Shown piece after piece: positions 63,576 to 64,000 of a stretch of DNA of 64,000 nucleotides (within the stretch, counting starts at the first letter, position 1; each line of letters begins with the position of its first letter). The notes beneath the pieces are model-generated. The model saw only the letters and a list, made by a program, of their open reading frames with translations. It searched no databases and had not been told where the DNA came from. The DNA is taken from assembly GCA_017893485.1 (NCBI GenBank), contig CM030360.1, positions 6,932,467-6,996,466 on the forward strand, given 5' to 3'. The DNA is from Hemerocallis citrina. Its lineage: Eukaryota; Streptophyta; Magnoliopsida; Asparagales; Asphodelaceae. Both the position numbers and the translations under genes were made by a program.

Positions 63576-64000
63576 GGGTGCGTTTGGCCGAGCTTTTTTT
63601 AGCTTTAAAGCTACTTCAGAAGGAGAAGCTAGAAAGTACAGCTTTGAAATTAAAAGCTGAAGCTGTTTGGATAGTCAGCTTTTTTTTTTAACTTTAAAGC
63701 TACTTTTAAGGTAGAAGTTGTTTGGCATATATCAATTAAAAGCTACTTTTATACATCATCTTCACCAAATCCCTAATCCCTAATCCCTAATCTCCACCAT
63801 CTTCATTAAAAGCTAGAAGTTTCTTTTTTTATGGAACCATTGCCACAAATGTTGAATACAGGTCAATGATCATTAGGATAAACTTGGTCACTTCTTATTT
63901 GGATCCTTCAAGATTTTTGAGTAGTAATCTACAGAAAGATTTAATTTGATGGGGAAAAGGCTTAGTTGACGGTGATGATTCCCACATTGGTTCATAAATG
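63576..64000. mobile_element. Probable MITE, incomplete at the window end
   Basis: Begins AGGGTGCGTTTGGCCGAGC and is rich in AGCTTT/AAAGCT words in both orientations (AAAGCTACTT twice, AAAAGCTGAAGCTG). The GGTGCGTTTGGC start is common for plant hAT- or PIF-type MITEs. The other terminus is not identified. No gene is visible to the end of the window. Confidence 0.4.

Noticed and set aside
63770..63796. TCCCTAA repeats as telomere-like sequence
   Set aside because: There are only about three imperfect copies and the unit differs from the plant CCCTAAA telomere repeat.

Overview
The window is a repeat-dense piece of a flowering-plant nuclear genome, probably a eudicot. The signs are spliced genes with GT-AG introns, FBD-type F-box/LRR proteins, a plastid-type GNAT enzyme, plant L1-type LINEs, copia and Ty3/gypsy elements of the Athila, Tat/Retand and chromovirus types, and many small foldback elements. 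No bacterial operon, phage or CRISPR structure is present. No rRNA or tRNA gene was recognised.

Layout. 1-15796 is a nest. A minus-strand copia fragment was hit by a chromovirus-type LTR (its tail is 1-1491), then by a full-length two-ORF LINE (2084-9549). The LINE is flanked by 642/641-bp direct copies of its target. A second long chromovirus-type LTR follows (10616-15796). 15896-22622 is a very young, gag-only Athila-type element on the minus strand, with nearly identical LTRs and a perfect TTAAC target duplication. It sits inside another LTR that carries a long inverted repeat and ends in a TRIM-like element (to 24871). 24872-27090 holds a chimeric pseudogene (ZZ-type fingers, an RRP5-like S1 domain) that follows a retrotransposon primer site. 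27846-29461 is the one clearly intact host gene, a four-exon plastid GNAT acetyltransferase. 29690-39308 contains two related F-box/LRR/FBD gene copies, both damaged, separated by LINE insertions with readable target duplications. 39400-45600 is mostly featureless apart from LINE tails, a MULE-like MITE and a miRNA-like foldback.

45687-63172 is one 17.5-kb Tat/Retand-type Ty3/gypsy element with matching GTATA target duplications. It has gag and pol in one frame interrupted by a single TAA, a deletion that removes most of RNase H and the integrase core, and a 214-bp tandem array invaded by a 3.6-kb solo LTR. It also carries an antisense three-exon gene (683 codons) plus a second antisense coiled-coil exon, further tandem repeats, and a hairpin abutting the polypurine tract.

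Relative order can be read from the nesting and the LTR divergence. The Athila-type element is youngest (about two differences between LTRs). The Retand-type LTRs differ at roughly ten sites in about 600 bp, and its internal solo LTR came later still. The LINE target copies differ at about twenty sites in 641 bp. Positions and splice sites were read by eye and no database search was made, so family names rest on recognised motifs.
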